Below are positions 24,001-35,017 of a stretch of DNA of 64,000 nucleotides, one piece after another. The notes beneath the pieces were generated by a model. The model was not told the DNA's origin, ran no database searches, and saw only the letters and a list, made by a program, of their open reading frames with translations. A program made the translations under genes and the position numbers. The DNA comes from Cheilinus undulatus (taxonomy: Eukaryota > Chordata > Actinopteri > Labriformes > Labridae), in NCBI RefSeq assembly GCF_018320785.1, contig NC_054882.1, forward strand, positions 28,214,719 to 28,278,718, in the 5' to 3' direction. Positions within the stretch are counted from its first letter, which is position 1. Every line of letters starts with the position of its first letter.

Positions 24001-27000
24001 TACACAACACCTCATAAAAACTAACTCAGTATGGTGTTTCCTTTAGCAACATCTCTGTCAAGCAGCAGAGCGTCTCGGCACAGAGAGGTATGAACAGCAT
24101 CATTTGTCATGTGGCGTATTTGTTGGGCCTTTGAAGTCTGTCCCCTCCCCGCCTCTCCTGTTAGTCTGTTTAGCACACGCTTGATCTGTGCGACAGCTTT
24201 GAGCGACTCCAGCAACGTTTACACGTGAGTCGGCGAGAGGCAGATGGGGACAAGCACGAGAATAGGTGGGAGAGTGCGTGCCTGTGTGTTTGTGATGATT
24301 TGCATTTCTGTGTGCCAAGGCAGTCATATGGAAACCTAATTATCACATTTGTTCCTAGTAGTGACTCACATAGTAGTGAATGACACGAGGTGGAGGTACA
24401 ATCATTTGGCTAATGAGATTTCTCAGATCATGAATCTGGTAACAATTCACATGTTCATGTGTTTGTGTGTTTATGTAGGTGTGAGTCCGCCTGCGCACTC
24501 TGTTACCTGGCATTGCTCTGAAAGCATATGATGCTCCTCAGTGTGCTTCTGCCCCTGTTTAACATCATCCTGTCAGAGAGGAAAGAACATTATGAGAAAA
24601 ACAACAATAAGGGTGACACAGCAACTTGTTGTGAGCCAATTAACAAGGTTGTAAAGATTCCCATAACTATTGCCATAAACATTAAAGGCAAATCACACAA
24701 GAGTGCACTCATCTGCTGGGATTCAGAGGCCAATACTGCCCCCTAGTGGATAAATGTTGCAGCAGTTAATATGGCACCTGTAGTTTCTGTTTTATTCTGC
24801 AATGAGGTCATCAAAATATTGAGTGCTAACCACAGGTTGAACTTGGGTTGGAAATCAAGCAATTAAAAAAAGAAAAAAGTGTGAATTTTAGTGGTAGTGA
24901 TATCTGAGATCAGAGATTGGTTCACTGAACACAGAGGTTGAGCTGTGATGCCATCAACACTTGAGAGAACAGCCAAGGGGGAAAACAAAAATGATCACAC
25001 CTACAGCCAAGATACATGCTCGTGTATACGCACTCCTACCCACGCACAAACGCCGTCTGGCTCATCAGAGCGCACAAAAGACCCCTGACTACCTCATTCT
25101 TTTTCTTCTTCCTCCTCTCACACCTTCCTACTCTCCCTCTCTGACCCTTTCCTGGCACCTTGCCAAGCCGTCACTTTGGCAGCATAATGAGCCTTTTCAG
25201 TGCGAGAAGGCAGTCGAATGTTAATTAGATCAAATCAGCCCCTTTTCAGCATGGTGGGAATGAGGAAACAATCGTGTCGGAGGAGGGTAGACCACTTAAG
25301 GTTTCAGAGAGGGGGAAACGCAGGTGATGGGCTGCCAGGAGTATTTGCCCCCTCATTTTTGTCCTTTCTTTTTTTCCTTTCCTTTCTCCTATCTCTCCCT
25401 CTTTCATATGACAGGGATGGTTTCGTCATAGGGTTACAATGTTCCTGGGATGCTGTCAAATAACCACACCCCTGTTGCGGATTCATTATTTATTTCCACA
25501 CCCAAATAATTTCAAAAGCTGTGCAAAAAAAGAAAGAACATGGCAGCATGCTATTCATCGTGAATCGTCTTCATGGAAATACTTTTCTAATACTTGCCAG
25601 ATATATCCATGACATTCCCTCTCTCCCATAAACCGCATCAAGTGACACTGGTTATGTAAACAGCGACCACGTGGAAAAAGCAGGTCTCCAGGATTCACAG
25701 ATGACTGGTGCACCGGAGCATTGGCTTCTGCTCAAGTGCTGATTCAGTCCGCATGGTAAATAAAGGAGGTTCAAACCAAGCAAGACAGAAATAAAGGCAA
25801 AAGAACATCGAGTTCAGCCCATAGATTTAGTGCACATTAACTCAGACAGGCCAGAGAGGAGCCCTCAGTGCATCAGCCTATAAGAGGCAGGAGTATATAT
25901 ACACATGTAGACAAAGGCCCTCTTGGTTTTGTGTGTATAGATCCCTCCTTCAATCAGCTTGTCTGTGTTTACAGTGGTGAGGATCAGCTGTCTGTGAATC
26001 AGCTCATTAGCTGGGCAGCTCATTTCTGTCTGAGTGCATGGATGAATAGTGTGTGTGCATGTTTGACTGAGGCACAGCAGCTGTTTCAGAGTTTCTGCAT
26101 ACCCAGGGGGGGCTGAGGTCAGTGGTAGTGTGGCATTTCACAGCAAGGCCAGGGGCACTGCATGTGCATATGTGTCTCTGCCTATCTGCATTAAACACGG
26201 GATCTGAGCCCTACAGTATACAGTTTACAACAGGGACATTTGTGTGTAGAGCATTGAAAGCATTTAGCTATCTTTATGGTGCTAGATGTGAGTTTGTTCC
26301 ACACACCTATGGTTATCAATAATAAAACACAGAGCATTTTTTTAAAAAGAAATCAAAATAAATACTTTCCGATATTCTTGTTCAGTAAAAATTTGGTTCT
26401 CCAGGGCATCTACTAAACTGAGCCCCCTCCTTAAATCTCACACTAGTCAGTCACAGCTCCAGTCCACCTCCTGTCCCAAACCATTGTCCTTCATCACTGG
26501 ATGGGCGTGGCCAGCCAACATGTCTGACATCTATGTAAAACACGTCGGGGCTGCAGCACCACAGAGTGAACAAAGAGGGGTGTGAGAGCAGAGGCAGACT
26601 GGAGGGTGCACGCTGATGTGTGTGATCATTGATTCAGACCTGTGCTGCTGCTGCTGCTGCGTCTCTCTTGGTCGTGTGAGGTTGCTGCTTCCCCCTCCCT
26701 GCTGATTCCACATGCCTCGCCTGTCCGTCATCTGGGGGGCTCTTGACGTCCGCAGGGCCTGGCCTCTTCTCTGGTCTCTCGCTCACCACCCTCTTACCCT
26801 GGAGAGACAGACACTCAAATTACCCTAACATGACTGTAGCGATGTGCGAGTCCTTATCATGTCTAACTTCTACATAATTTGTACAAATCAAAACAGTAGC
26901 TCCTGAAACATGATGACCCCAAGAAGGAATATATAATCAGAGCATGCAGAGAGCTTGTTTTCACCTTTCATTTACATCATCTTTCTCTATCTATAGTCAA

Positions 27001-30000
27001 TCAAGATAATTATTTGGGTTAAAAAGCTAGTGTAAACCATCACTTTTTATCCCCATTGTGAACAATGTCAGATGTTTATCAGCTCTGTCAGATGATGTTT
27101 TTGTTCATTTTACAAAAAAAATGTGTCCAGCTGATCTATATGCAATAACTAATTTCATTTAAAAAAGAGTTAAACATGGTTAATATTAAAGATAAAGCTA
27201 GAAAAATCATGAAATTCTTGATTGAGATACTTAAAATGAGAGAAAAAAAAGAAAAATAAGTAAAAAATAATGCATTTTTTTATTGAAATAATTACTGAAT
27301 ACCAGTGTTAGCCAACTGAACAGTTGATTTAAAATAATAAAGATTTAACACATTTTAGTGTGTCTGACAAAGTTGAAAAAAATAAGGTTTGTATGGCAAA
27401 AATGTCCCATTTCAGGAAAAAAAAAGGTTGAATGTTCCTTCTTCAGAGCTGCTATTTGAGACTTTAACCTACAATAATCTCCACTTCAAATTACTTTAGT
27501 AACACAAAGCTAGAAAGTCAAGTATGGGACATGTTGTGTTCCCTTTTCTCAAGAATCAGTGAAATGTATCTTGCATGCTCTCTCTTGCACACATCTGATG
27601 GAAATATACAGATAAAAAAATAAAGTTTGGGAATTTACTTTGACATTTAAAGCCTACTGTTTAAGTGTGGAAAAAAATGATTGTTGTGACTTGCAATGAA
27701 TCATTCCTGAGGTCAAAAAGTCCCTTTTCTAAGTTTTTCTAGGGTAATTATTTTTTTTCGAGTAAGACTCATAAGAGCCACATGTGGCTCAAGAGCCACA
27801 CATTTAGTATCACTGCTCTAGCGCTACAAAAAAGGGCCAAAAATTGCTGTTCCTAAAAAGGCCACTGGGGCATTTCTCTAGAAGCGAAACAACACATAAA
27901 CACCCCCAGATTACAATACCCCACTGTACGGGAAAAATAAATGTGTTTATTCTTTTGTACAAAAGAAGTTTTGGTCCCTATAGTGTACTACTACTTATGT
28001 GAAAACTGTATAGGGGTTAAAGTACAAGTCACTAACACCTTTACATTCTATTAATGTTTAGTGTTTATGGTTGAGGGTGTGACCAACAGAAAGGTGCTAT
28101 TAGCCACCTGGTAGGAATTAGCGCAGCTAGTTCGAGTCACTGAGCGTAATTTTTTGTCCAAACAGACATTTTTAGTCATGAAAAAAACAATCAAAAGAGA
28201 TATAACGGTAAAAATGCTGAATTAAAGGCTTCAAAACAGTCATCTACCAACTAATGAGTAATCCCACTGTGAATACATCCACTTCTGTCATACAATTTAA
28301 AGCTAATGCTTTGACTCAGAGGATTTAGTGATAGGTGAGGTTGGCAAGTTTTGATGATTCTGGAAACTACACTATGACAAAATGCTGTAGATTTATTTTA
28401 AATGTTGTGGTATAGAATAAAACCTATAATCATAAAATACCAAGTAAACTCTCTAGAATAGTCAAGTAAAAAAAATACAAAGAGGCAGATGTACAGCTTA
28501 TACAATATCTAATCAGTCAATCATCATACAATCATTATGCTAAATGCTATGGTTGTCTATGCAAGTCATGATAATTCATCTCCACCTACAATCTATTGGT
28601 TGAGCACTTGTATTTTAGCTTTTTACTCTGAATGAAAATCAGCACTGCAGTACTTTTACCTTTTTCCCAGCCATGGTGACCATTAGCTGCTTCCTGTGGC
28701 CTCGGCCAGCACCCTGCTGTGGAGCCTCTCCCCCCCTGTCAGGCCCGGCCTCCTGTGGTTCTTTTCCAGCTGGTGAACCTCCGCTGAATGGTTTTGTCAC
28801 CACCACACGATTATCCTGCTAAAGAAAGACAGGAGCGTGTTATAAAATATTCATATAGTTTATAGCATCCTTCCTCAAATATGTGACTTAAACTGTCAGA
28901 TACAGTGGCAGTGCTGTGAGGAATAGGTTAGTCTTGTATTATTTCAGCTCATACTTGAAAACTCACAGAGGTGGACTTGCTGATTGTGATAGTGAGATCA
29001 TCTGCTTTGCCTTTTCTGCTCTGCAGGGCCATTCCTTCCTCTTCTGCCCTTTTCTTGTCCTCCTCCACCTCCTACATGAAACTCAATGAAAACAGTCAAC
29101 TAATCAGGGAGTCTGAGAGAGCTGCAGACTTTTGCAGAAGAAAAACACCTTTTAATGACCAGCATTTGCACTTAAAACATTTGACTCTGCAAGAACGTTT
29201 CCACCTGCAAGCACTTGTCCTTACCTTGTACCTTTTCATAAGTGCTTCATTTTTCCTGCGGAGAGCCTCAATTTTCTTGTCCAGCTCCAGGTCCCGTTCA
29301 TGATCCCTCTTGGGCATCATGTCACTTGGGTTCTGTGAAAAGGCACATCACAAAATTGGTGAATGACTGCACTGGGAAAAGTAAATTTTTCGTCCTACTC
29401 TGAGGGAGAAAAAGCTTTTTTGTTTAATAAAATAAGCCATGGCCCTCAAATAAGATGTAAGAAGAGTAATTTTATCCAAAGACCATTTGTTTTTCAGCTG
29501 AAAATCTATGTTAAAGGGCATTTAGAAGGTCTCAACATTTTAAGACAAAGTCTTAGCGACAGCCCTTTAGTCCACTGGTTGAAACCGGCTACTGCATGAA
29601 TTTTTCTATTGGCTGATCTGGTGGCAGGCAACACATGTGAGTCAACACGTGTCAAAGTTGTCTCTTGGTTGGTTATGACATTGTAGCTACTAATCAAATC
29701 CACAAAAGCAGCACTGTATGATATTTTTTGCTGATGGGGACAGTACAAAGAAGTGGGTGCATTTCACCCCTCCCAGCCCTGTCCATGATGATCCACCTCA
29801 GCCAAAACCACTTAGAAAATTATCTGATGAAAATAATGGTAGAAATATGATCAACTACTGTATGCAAGTTTTCTGTACTCGATACATTTAAATTAGCCAG
29901 GAAATCATTTCAATGTATGTTCTTAAAGCATTGACAGAGAAAAATGCCCTAGTGTATCCCCATACACTCCATATCCTACAATAATACACAACCCTAACAC

Positions 30001-33000
30001 GCCCACCACAGATGGAGCATTCATTACACAGCTCAGTTACACAGGGAGAATGCATATGCAGAGCATCCTAAACATCCCAATGCGGTAAGCACAGCGTGCT
30101 TCTGTACCAAGAATCACCGTGAGCTCTCATGAAACAGCGGCGAGGTGTGTGCTAACACTGCCTTTCAAGAAAATCTCTCTTTGAGTAGTTGTACCAACTG
30201 CAAACATTTGCAAGAGAGCTGCTGTGTTGAAAAATGTCAAAAGATATTCAAAATTAGGATGAAATTTCAGAATCATAATGGGATGGCATTACTCCAGCAG
30301 GGATCTCATTTCCTTTAGCCTGCAGTAACTTAATGTTCTGTATCAAATCTGGTCTGTGTAGTCTTTTTTTGGTGTTAGTGTGTGTGTGCCTGTGTGAGTG
30401 TTGGGGAGGACTGGTTATGTTACCTTGCTGTAGAAGAAAAAAATGGTCTTGAGAATGAGAAATTTCTAAGCTGTATCAGACTTGGTTTTGTTCGCCACAT
30501 GCTAAAAATTTAATAAAGATTGATTCACATCTCATCAGTAAATATCAAGTTAGCTAATTAGTACTTTTCAAAGCCTTGATTACAATGCACTCTCCATTAA
30601 TCTATTTATCTGTGATATTGAAAGGTAACAGTTGTTTTTTTTAAACTACAGATCTTCAGTCATATTAAGGGGAAGCTTCTGGTGTTATCAAGTGAAACCA
30701 ACAAGGAAGTTCAAAAACTGCAGCTCCCTGAATCTCCACTTGAGGATGACTGTATGCTCTGAAGTCCATTCACATCTATTGAATAATGCATAAATGATTT
30801 TACAGCCTGGTTAAAAACAGTTTTGGTCTGAATAGTTTATTTTTTATCAGCACACAGTATAAAAGGGTGGAGGGAGTCATAACTCATCTGTTTTGAATCT
30901 ATGAAGGTTACAAGATATCCATAATGGGACTAAGGATGTTCCTAGGCCAGTAGCACACCAAGGACCAAGCCAAAATTTCAAGGCAAACCATGTCCATATC
31001 CATATAAAATAACCTCTTGAAAACATGCAACAGTAACCTAAGTTATTGTATAGTAGCAGAAATAATGCATGGTTATTATGGCACACTGAGACTTGCCTTA
31101 AGGCACACACCTGTGGGAGCCAAGATGAATTGATTCATATACATCTAAGAAAATAAATAAGCATAGGTTGTGTTTTGTCAGGTACTTAGTTCCTCTATTT
31201 TTGTGGATGTGTAATGGAACAGTTGTTTCTATTGTTTGATTTTTACAGGTTTTGTGTCTGAGTTTACAAATCTGCTCTCATAACAACCCAGGTAAGCTTA
31301 AAAGCTGCAAGTAGATCGATTTTGCTTTGTGACAGATGTCTCCCTTGTTTTCAGTCATTACATTAGCCAAAGCAAGCATCTGCTGGCAAGGCCGGCCATA
31401 AGGGGGGGATAAAGGGGAGAGCTTTCTGGAGCTTTCTCGAGGTCAGCAAAATCAGTGTCCATTGTAACATTAAACTGTGATACCATATGTTTAACCTGAT
31501 AGCCACTCGTATCAAAGCAACATAAACATTTTTATTGAAATGTCCTGTAGTCTAAAGCCATCTTAAAAATGTCACCCCCTTTTCTTTAAACTAAAGTGGA
31601 ATGGGTTGAAAATGGCAAAAAAGGCTGGAAAAGTGGGTGAAATGGAGTTTTAAAAGTAGCAGAAATAGGTTCAAAGTGGCAACAATGGGTAAAAAAAAAA
31701 CAGACAGCGGAAATGCTAAAAAGGGGTAAAAGTGGCAGAAATTGGCAGAATAAACGTGATGTAAAGGGGTTAAAAAACGTGGCAAAAATAGGTAAATATG
31801 TATAGAAAACTGATGAAATATAGCAAATAGAAGTGGCAAAACTGGTTAAAATGGGTTAAAAACTGGCACAAATAATCAATGTCAAATTCAGAACCCAATA
31901 ATAGCATGACATACTTCTCAGCTCCCAAATGAAGTAACCTTTAACCAGGACCCATGCTGGCATCAATGCTACTGACCCAATGATCAATACATCACACCTG
32001 GGGGAGGGCCCATTCTCTGGTTGTCAGGGGCCCAGCCAAGTCTGTGGGCAGGCCGGTCTGCTGGCTGTAGAATCGCATCTTACTAACATATAAATAAAAG
32101 TAGTATCCTACTTCTCTCTAAACTTGGCAAGACAGCTTATAAGACTATCTGATGCGATATTAACAGGAAAAATCTTTTCTGCTCACAAGCAAACTGCGCA
32201 TTGCTCGCTGTTTGTAGTTCACGCTTGAAGATGTCAACAAAATCTAAGTTTTGAAAGGGGAAATGGTGGATTTATAATATTTCTGAGCTTGCAACAGAGG
32301 AATGCATTTCTCTTTGTGTCTTTCATTCGGTGGCTGTCAGATAACACTCAATGAAGCCAAAAAATGTTAAATAAGGTGCTCTTATTTCAGTCAGCTTCCT
32401 CAGTTTGAATCGACATGGACATCATCTGTTGTTATTCACAGCTGAGGAGACGTGACATCAACACCATCAAATAGAGAAGTTGTCAGCGCTGCTTGTTGAA
32501 GCTGTGAAATTAAAGATTTAATTTGAAGCATCACATTCGCCACACTCTGAATTATTTGGAGGGGTCAAACCATCTTGACAGATGCATGGACATGTGAGTC
32601 AGTCATCCTCTACTGTTTCCCCAGTGACAACATGAGAGTCAAGGCAGTTTTATGTGATAAAACCAGAACAGAAAGATGACTCACAGCCAGCGGGTACACA
32701 AGACCATTGCATTGAGACTGAAAGGAATTCTTTCGAGCTATTTTCCATTGCTGCTGCTGCTGTTATGCCTGCAAAGATTAGCTCCAACAGTAATATTGTG
32801 AGAGTTCAACAGCCGTACTTGAATGTTTTCTTAAAAAAGATTGATATTTTCTGAAATGGAAGGTGCAAGCAAAGGCTTTTGGTTGAGTAAAACCTACAGG
32901 CAGTTGTGTCAAACATGCAAAGACAGAGCAAGCACGAGAAAAGTTGAGACTCACTCTGAGAGAGCACAGAGCGCAGCAGGCTGGAGAGCGGCTACCTCGC

Positions 33001-33552
33001 AGCTTCTAGTTGTCAGGGTATCCAAACACAACAGACCATGAGGACATACCACCAAGAATAGGCGCAAAGGAAAGACACGCTGCCGACTCCGAATCTCAGC
33101 GAAACCAATGACAGAAACAGAGGTGAACCCTCGTCTCTGCTAACCAAAGTGGGGGACGGTTTTCCTTTGGGTTTAGCCAGCTAGGTCTGTTATTGTGCGG
33201 CAGAAAACCCCAGAAAGACGTTGTGGGGCTGCCAGCCATGCCCGGACAGGCAGGCGGGCAGGCGGGCAGGCAAAGTGGAGGAGAGGAGGGGGCCCTGCTC
33301 AAAGAGCTGCCAAGGCTTCCTCTCTACCCAGCGTTCCTGCCACCTACAGCAGTACCAAACAGAGGAGGGAGAGGGCCAGAGACACAACATAAATGCTGCA
33401 TGTAGCCACAGCTAAATCTGCGACAGAGCAGGAGAGGAAGGGGGGGAACCAAACAACAGAGAGAGAGAGAGAGAGCTGGAGAGTGTGGGATGAGAAGAGA
33501 GACACAGAGAGAGGAAGGAAGGAGGGAGGAAGGCACTCACGGGTCTCTCCAT
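11997..33552 (-). CDS. ccdc9b: Coiled-coil domain-containing protein 9B
   Basis: Twelve coding exons on the minus strand, assembled from splice sites with matching phases: 33541-33552, 29225-29332, 28967-29071, 28660-28818, 26640-26798, 20161-20339, 16627-16676, 16154-16250, 13992-14025, 13307-13898, 12484-12566, and a last exon ending at 12088 or 12083. The first eleven sum to 1578 nt, exactly 526 codons. Hallmarks of the CCDC9 family are a charged helix with 'ELDKKIEALRRKNEALMKRY' (exon 2), 'EVEEDKKRAEEEG' (exon 3), 'RVVVTKPF' (exon 4), 'KKEREQIDRERVARHKNAKG' followed by 'WRRAWDMDK' (exon 6), and 'DRLTGRARRW' across exons 8-9. Human CCDC9B is about 534 residues as I recall. CCDC9 proteins are associated with mRNA and exon-junction complexes; the role of 9B is unclear. 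Exon 10 encodes a disordered Ser/Pro/Lys-rich tail with KKVRF (13674-13688), a possible PP1-docking motif. Exon 5 has a weak donor (gtctga) beside a six-Ala codon run. Exon 12 is ambiguous: acceptor CAG gives an 8-residue end (stop at 12062); acceptor AAG five bases further in gives a 28-residue end beginning RTWEDC (stop at 11997). Confidence 0.85.
13899..16153. other. ccdc9b introns 8-9 with a transposon insertion
   Basis: Apart from the 34-nt exon at 13992-14025, this stretch is intron. It holds the Tc1-like element at 14440-15510. The remainder shows no coding signal. Confidence 0.6.
14440..15510 (-). mobile_element. Tc1-like DNA transposon, near full length but dead (family A)
   Basis: The left end 'agtgcctatataaagtattc' and the right end 'gaatactttctataggcagt' are inverted repeats of each other over about 28 bp with few mismatches. 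The minus strand carries a broken Tc1 transposase; recognisable phrases include the region reading towards Gly-Gly-Ser-Ile-Met-Leu-Trp-Gly at about 14655-14700. Frameshifts and stops remove function. It lies in a ccdc9b intron and is the best copy of a family also present at 484-1013, 19125-19720, 40340-40890, 56880-57282 and 62833-63185. Confidence 0.75.
16720..16855. repeat. Local duplication in a ccdc9b intron
   Basis: The phrase 'ctctccacccacatcaacag' occurs twice, at about 16737 and 16833, with related sequence ('agatggcataataactg' and 'agatggtatattagcca') in front of each copy. This is an old, imperfect tandem duplication of about 96 bp. Confidence 0.6.
17400..17446. repeat. Perfect 21-bp inverted repeat with a 5-base loop
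   Basis: The left arm 17400-17420 and right arm 17426-17446 are exact reverse complements around the loop 'attta'. It sits in the large ccdc9b intron between exons 7 and 6. The stem is shorter than a typical vertebrate pre-miRNA hairpin. Confidence 0.85.
18655..18925. repeat. ACTAGT-rich degenerate repeat block
   Basis: The motif 'actagt' or 'ctagta' recurs at least eight times in both orientations within 270 bp, separated by variable spacers. It resembles an eroded palindromic non-autonomous element. It lies in a ccdc9b intron. Confidence 0.55.
19125..19720 (-). mobile_element. Tc1-like transposon fragment (family A)
   Basis: Long collinear match to 14640-15500, including 'ctgctgaagcttgtaactcc' and 'agagtagtcataggtgtct' near 19316-19355. 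Both ends are eroded and there is an internal gap. It is non-functional intronic debris. Confidence 0.7.
21304..21880. repeat. Probable interspersed repeat
   Basis: It contains phrases I recognise from common teleost repeats: 'accatagactgtagaaag' near 21314, and 'gggacttccggtgttcctgc' with 'cacttccgcattggcttca' near 21750-21830. A related 'ctacagtctatgggc' occurs near 37144. The long plus-strand open frame across this region does not start with ATG and is not a gene. The boundaries are approximate. Confidence 0.45.
22236..22517. mobile_element. MITE-like element, family M, decayed copy
   Basis: Collinear with 44379-44690. Shared landmarks include 'atttgatac', 'tctatctaatcaa', 'gataaatgata', 'atcagctaccaaaa', 'ttttctggcta' and the end 'caggcttta'. 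The terminal repeats are more eroded here than in the 44-kb copy. Confidence 0.65.
22780..23490 (-). mobile_element. LINE fragment (reverse-transcriptase end)
   Basis: The minus strand at 23220-23400 encodes phrases such as 'QAFVISRIDYCNSLL' and 'LQMIQNAAARLVFNQPKGA', typical of the C-terminal part of reverse transcriptase in fish L2/CR1/Rex-like LINEs. The flanking part from 22780 reads as the degenerate 3' end of the same element. It is truncated and inactive. Confidence 0.75.
26799..28659. other. ccdc9b intron 4
   Basis: AT-rich intron. Near 27770-27825 a palindromic phrase ('agccacatgtggct') resembles the end of a common hAT-type repeat. Nothing else is recognised. Confidence 0.45.
31384..32064. 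mobile_element. Non-autonomous element with an internal degenerate minisatellite
   Basis: The left end 'ctggcaaggccggcc' and the right end 'ggcaggccggtctgctgg' are approximate inverted repeats. The interior (31590-31865) is a degenerate tandem array built on 'aaagtggcaaaaatgggt'-like units. There is no coding capacity. Confidence 0.5.
33459..33475. repeat. (GA)n microsatellite
   Basis: Uninterrupted GA dinucleotides just inside intron 1 of ccdc9b. Confidence 0.85.
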
Positions 33553-33730
33553 GTCAGCGGTGGGAGCTGGGCTGGGTCCAGGCGTGAGGCAGCCGAGGAG
33601 GCAGAGAGGGCTGCCTGGAGTCGCCGATCATGCCTCGATTACAATGAGCCAAGTTGGGCAGGCAGCCAAGACGTCTAACAAATGCACAGAGCTCCCCTGT
33701 TAACGGATTTCACAGCACCCATCCGCTCGT
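33553..33730 (-). other. ccdc9b: Probable 5' UTR of ccdc9b
   Basis: Upstream of the ATG at 33550-33552 the sequence is GC-rich for about 180 bases, then enters a pyrimidine repeat. The transcription start cannot be placed from sequence, and I see no TATA box. Confidence 0.4.
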
Positions 33731-33772
33731 CCTCTCCCTCTCTCTCCCTCTCTCTCTCGCTCTCTCTCTCTC
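33731..33772. repeat. (CT)n microsatellite near the ccdc9b promoter
   Basis: A nearly pure CT array with a few CC and GC interruptions. On the ccdc9b strand it reads as GA repeats upstream of the 5' UTR, which in some promoters binds GAGA-type factors. That role is not shown here. Confidence 0.85.
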
Positions 33773-35017
33773 CAACCCTCCCACCCTCCTGAACATATGC
33801 TCTCTCTCACTCCCTCTCGCCCTTTTTAAAGCACTTGCTCTTTCCCCTCCTCACTTATCCTCAGCTCAAAACATGCTAGTTAAAGGCAGATACCCTACCC
33901 ACAAACACTCGAAGACAAATGTAAAGAAAATTACAACTATGGGCTGCATGAAACTATAAGAGAGGGAAAAGTTCTTCGACTGTTTTTATTCGTCACATGT
34001 CGGCCAAAGCAAATTTATTCTAGAAGTCAACCTGTTTCCTTTATCCTATTATAATGCAGAAGAAACTACGTAATATCATTTTTATAACATCTACTCTATG
34101 TATCTTCTTTATTGACTTAAAGGTATATAAATGGTGTCTGTATTCATTTTCTTCTCGTGCAATTTTCTTTTCTTTAACGTAAAGACATAGAAACTCTCAG
34201 TTTTCAGGATATAAACTAAGTTTTTAAGCCATTACGATTGTGGTTGAAGCCAGAAAAACTGATAAACGTGGCAGCATATAAATCCAGACATTATAAATGA
34301 GATGCGTGTGTTGTTTGTTCTCACTGTGGTCTCCACAGCTGCCTCTCCTACAAGCTGCACCCTACATGTTTAGAGTACTAAACACTAGAGGGGGTTTTGG
34401 GGGGTTGCCTCCTAAATTTCCCACAATTCTTCATGCATGGCATGCTGCCTTTACTATAGCCAAGTCTGAGAGCTAATGACATGCAACAAACAGGCAGCCT
34501 AGCAGACAAATGCCACAGACGTCTAAAGGAGAGCAGAAGAGGTGAAGTCAGTCATCTGAGACTCGGAGTCAGTGCTCTGCAATTTCCCGAGCATTATGGG
34601 AACAATCGCATCTTTGAGAGCAACCAGTCCGAGCTACATTTGCCGCCACCTAACTCTACATAGTTTACATTCTACATGGATCAATCCTGAAAAGGAGAAA
34701 AGCTCTTTACTAAATCTTTCAGCCTACAAGAAGCCATTTGAGTTATTGATGAATTTATGTAAGAAAGTACTTGAAAAAGTGTTTGATGTTATGTGGGCCC
34801 CTAAACATGTTAATACCATAAACCGTTGTACTAACTGGTGAAATAAGCAGCTGAGTTTTAACCTTGTGATAAGGTGTATGAGCTGCACTTGAACCTGACA
34901 GTGTTAATAAGTATGAGCCTATTATCAGGGCAATGTCAAGTGTTTGGATGTTGAAAATTTCATTATTATAATAAAAATCTTAAAAAAAAAAAAAAAGGCT
35001 ACAGCAGTTTCAGACTG
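33773..35017. other. Intergenic upstream of ccdc9b
   Basis: This may include promoter sequence close to 33.8 kb. No coding exon is supported. A poly(A) run lies at 34982-34996. Confidence 0.4.

Larger units (their letters stand above)
20340..26639. other. ccdc9b intron 5 (6.3 kb)
   Basis: This large intron holds repeat fragments at 21304-21880, 22236-22517 and 22780-23490. Between 23.9 and 26.2 kb there are GC-richer patches without recognisable repeats, which could contain regulatory sequence. No other exon is supported. Confidence 0.5.
29333..33540. other. ccdc9b intron 1 (4.2 kb)
   Basis: It separates the 12-nt coding part of exon 1 from exon 2. It holds the repeat at 31384-32064 and a short GC-rich stretch with a (GGCAGGCG)-type repeat near 33248-33271. 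No other exon was found. Confidence 0.55.

Noticed and set aside
24021-24327. Minus-strand open frames in ccdc9b intron 5
   Set aside because: No conserved product, no splice sites of the right phase for ccdc9b, and moderate G+C alone explains the openness.
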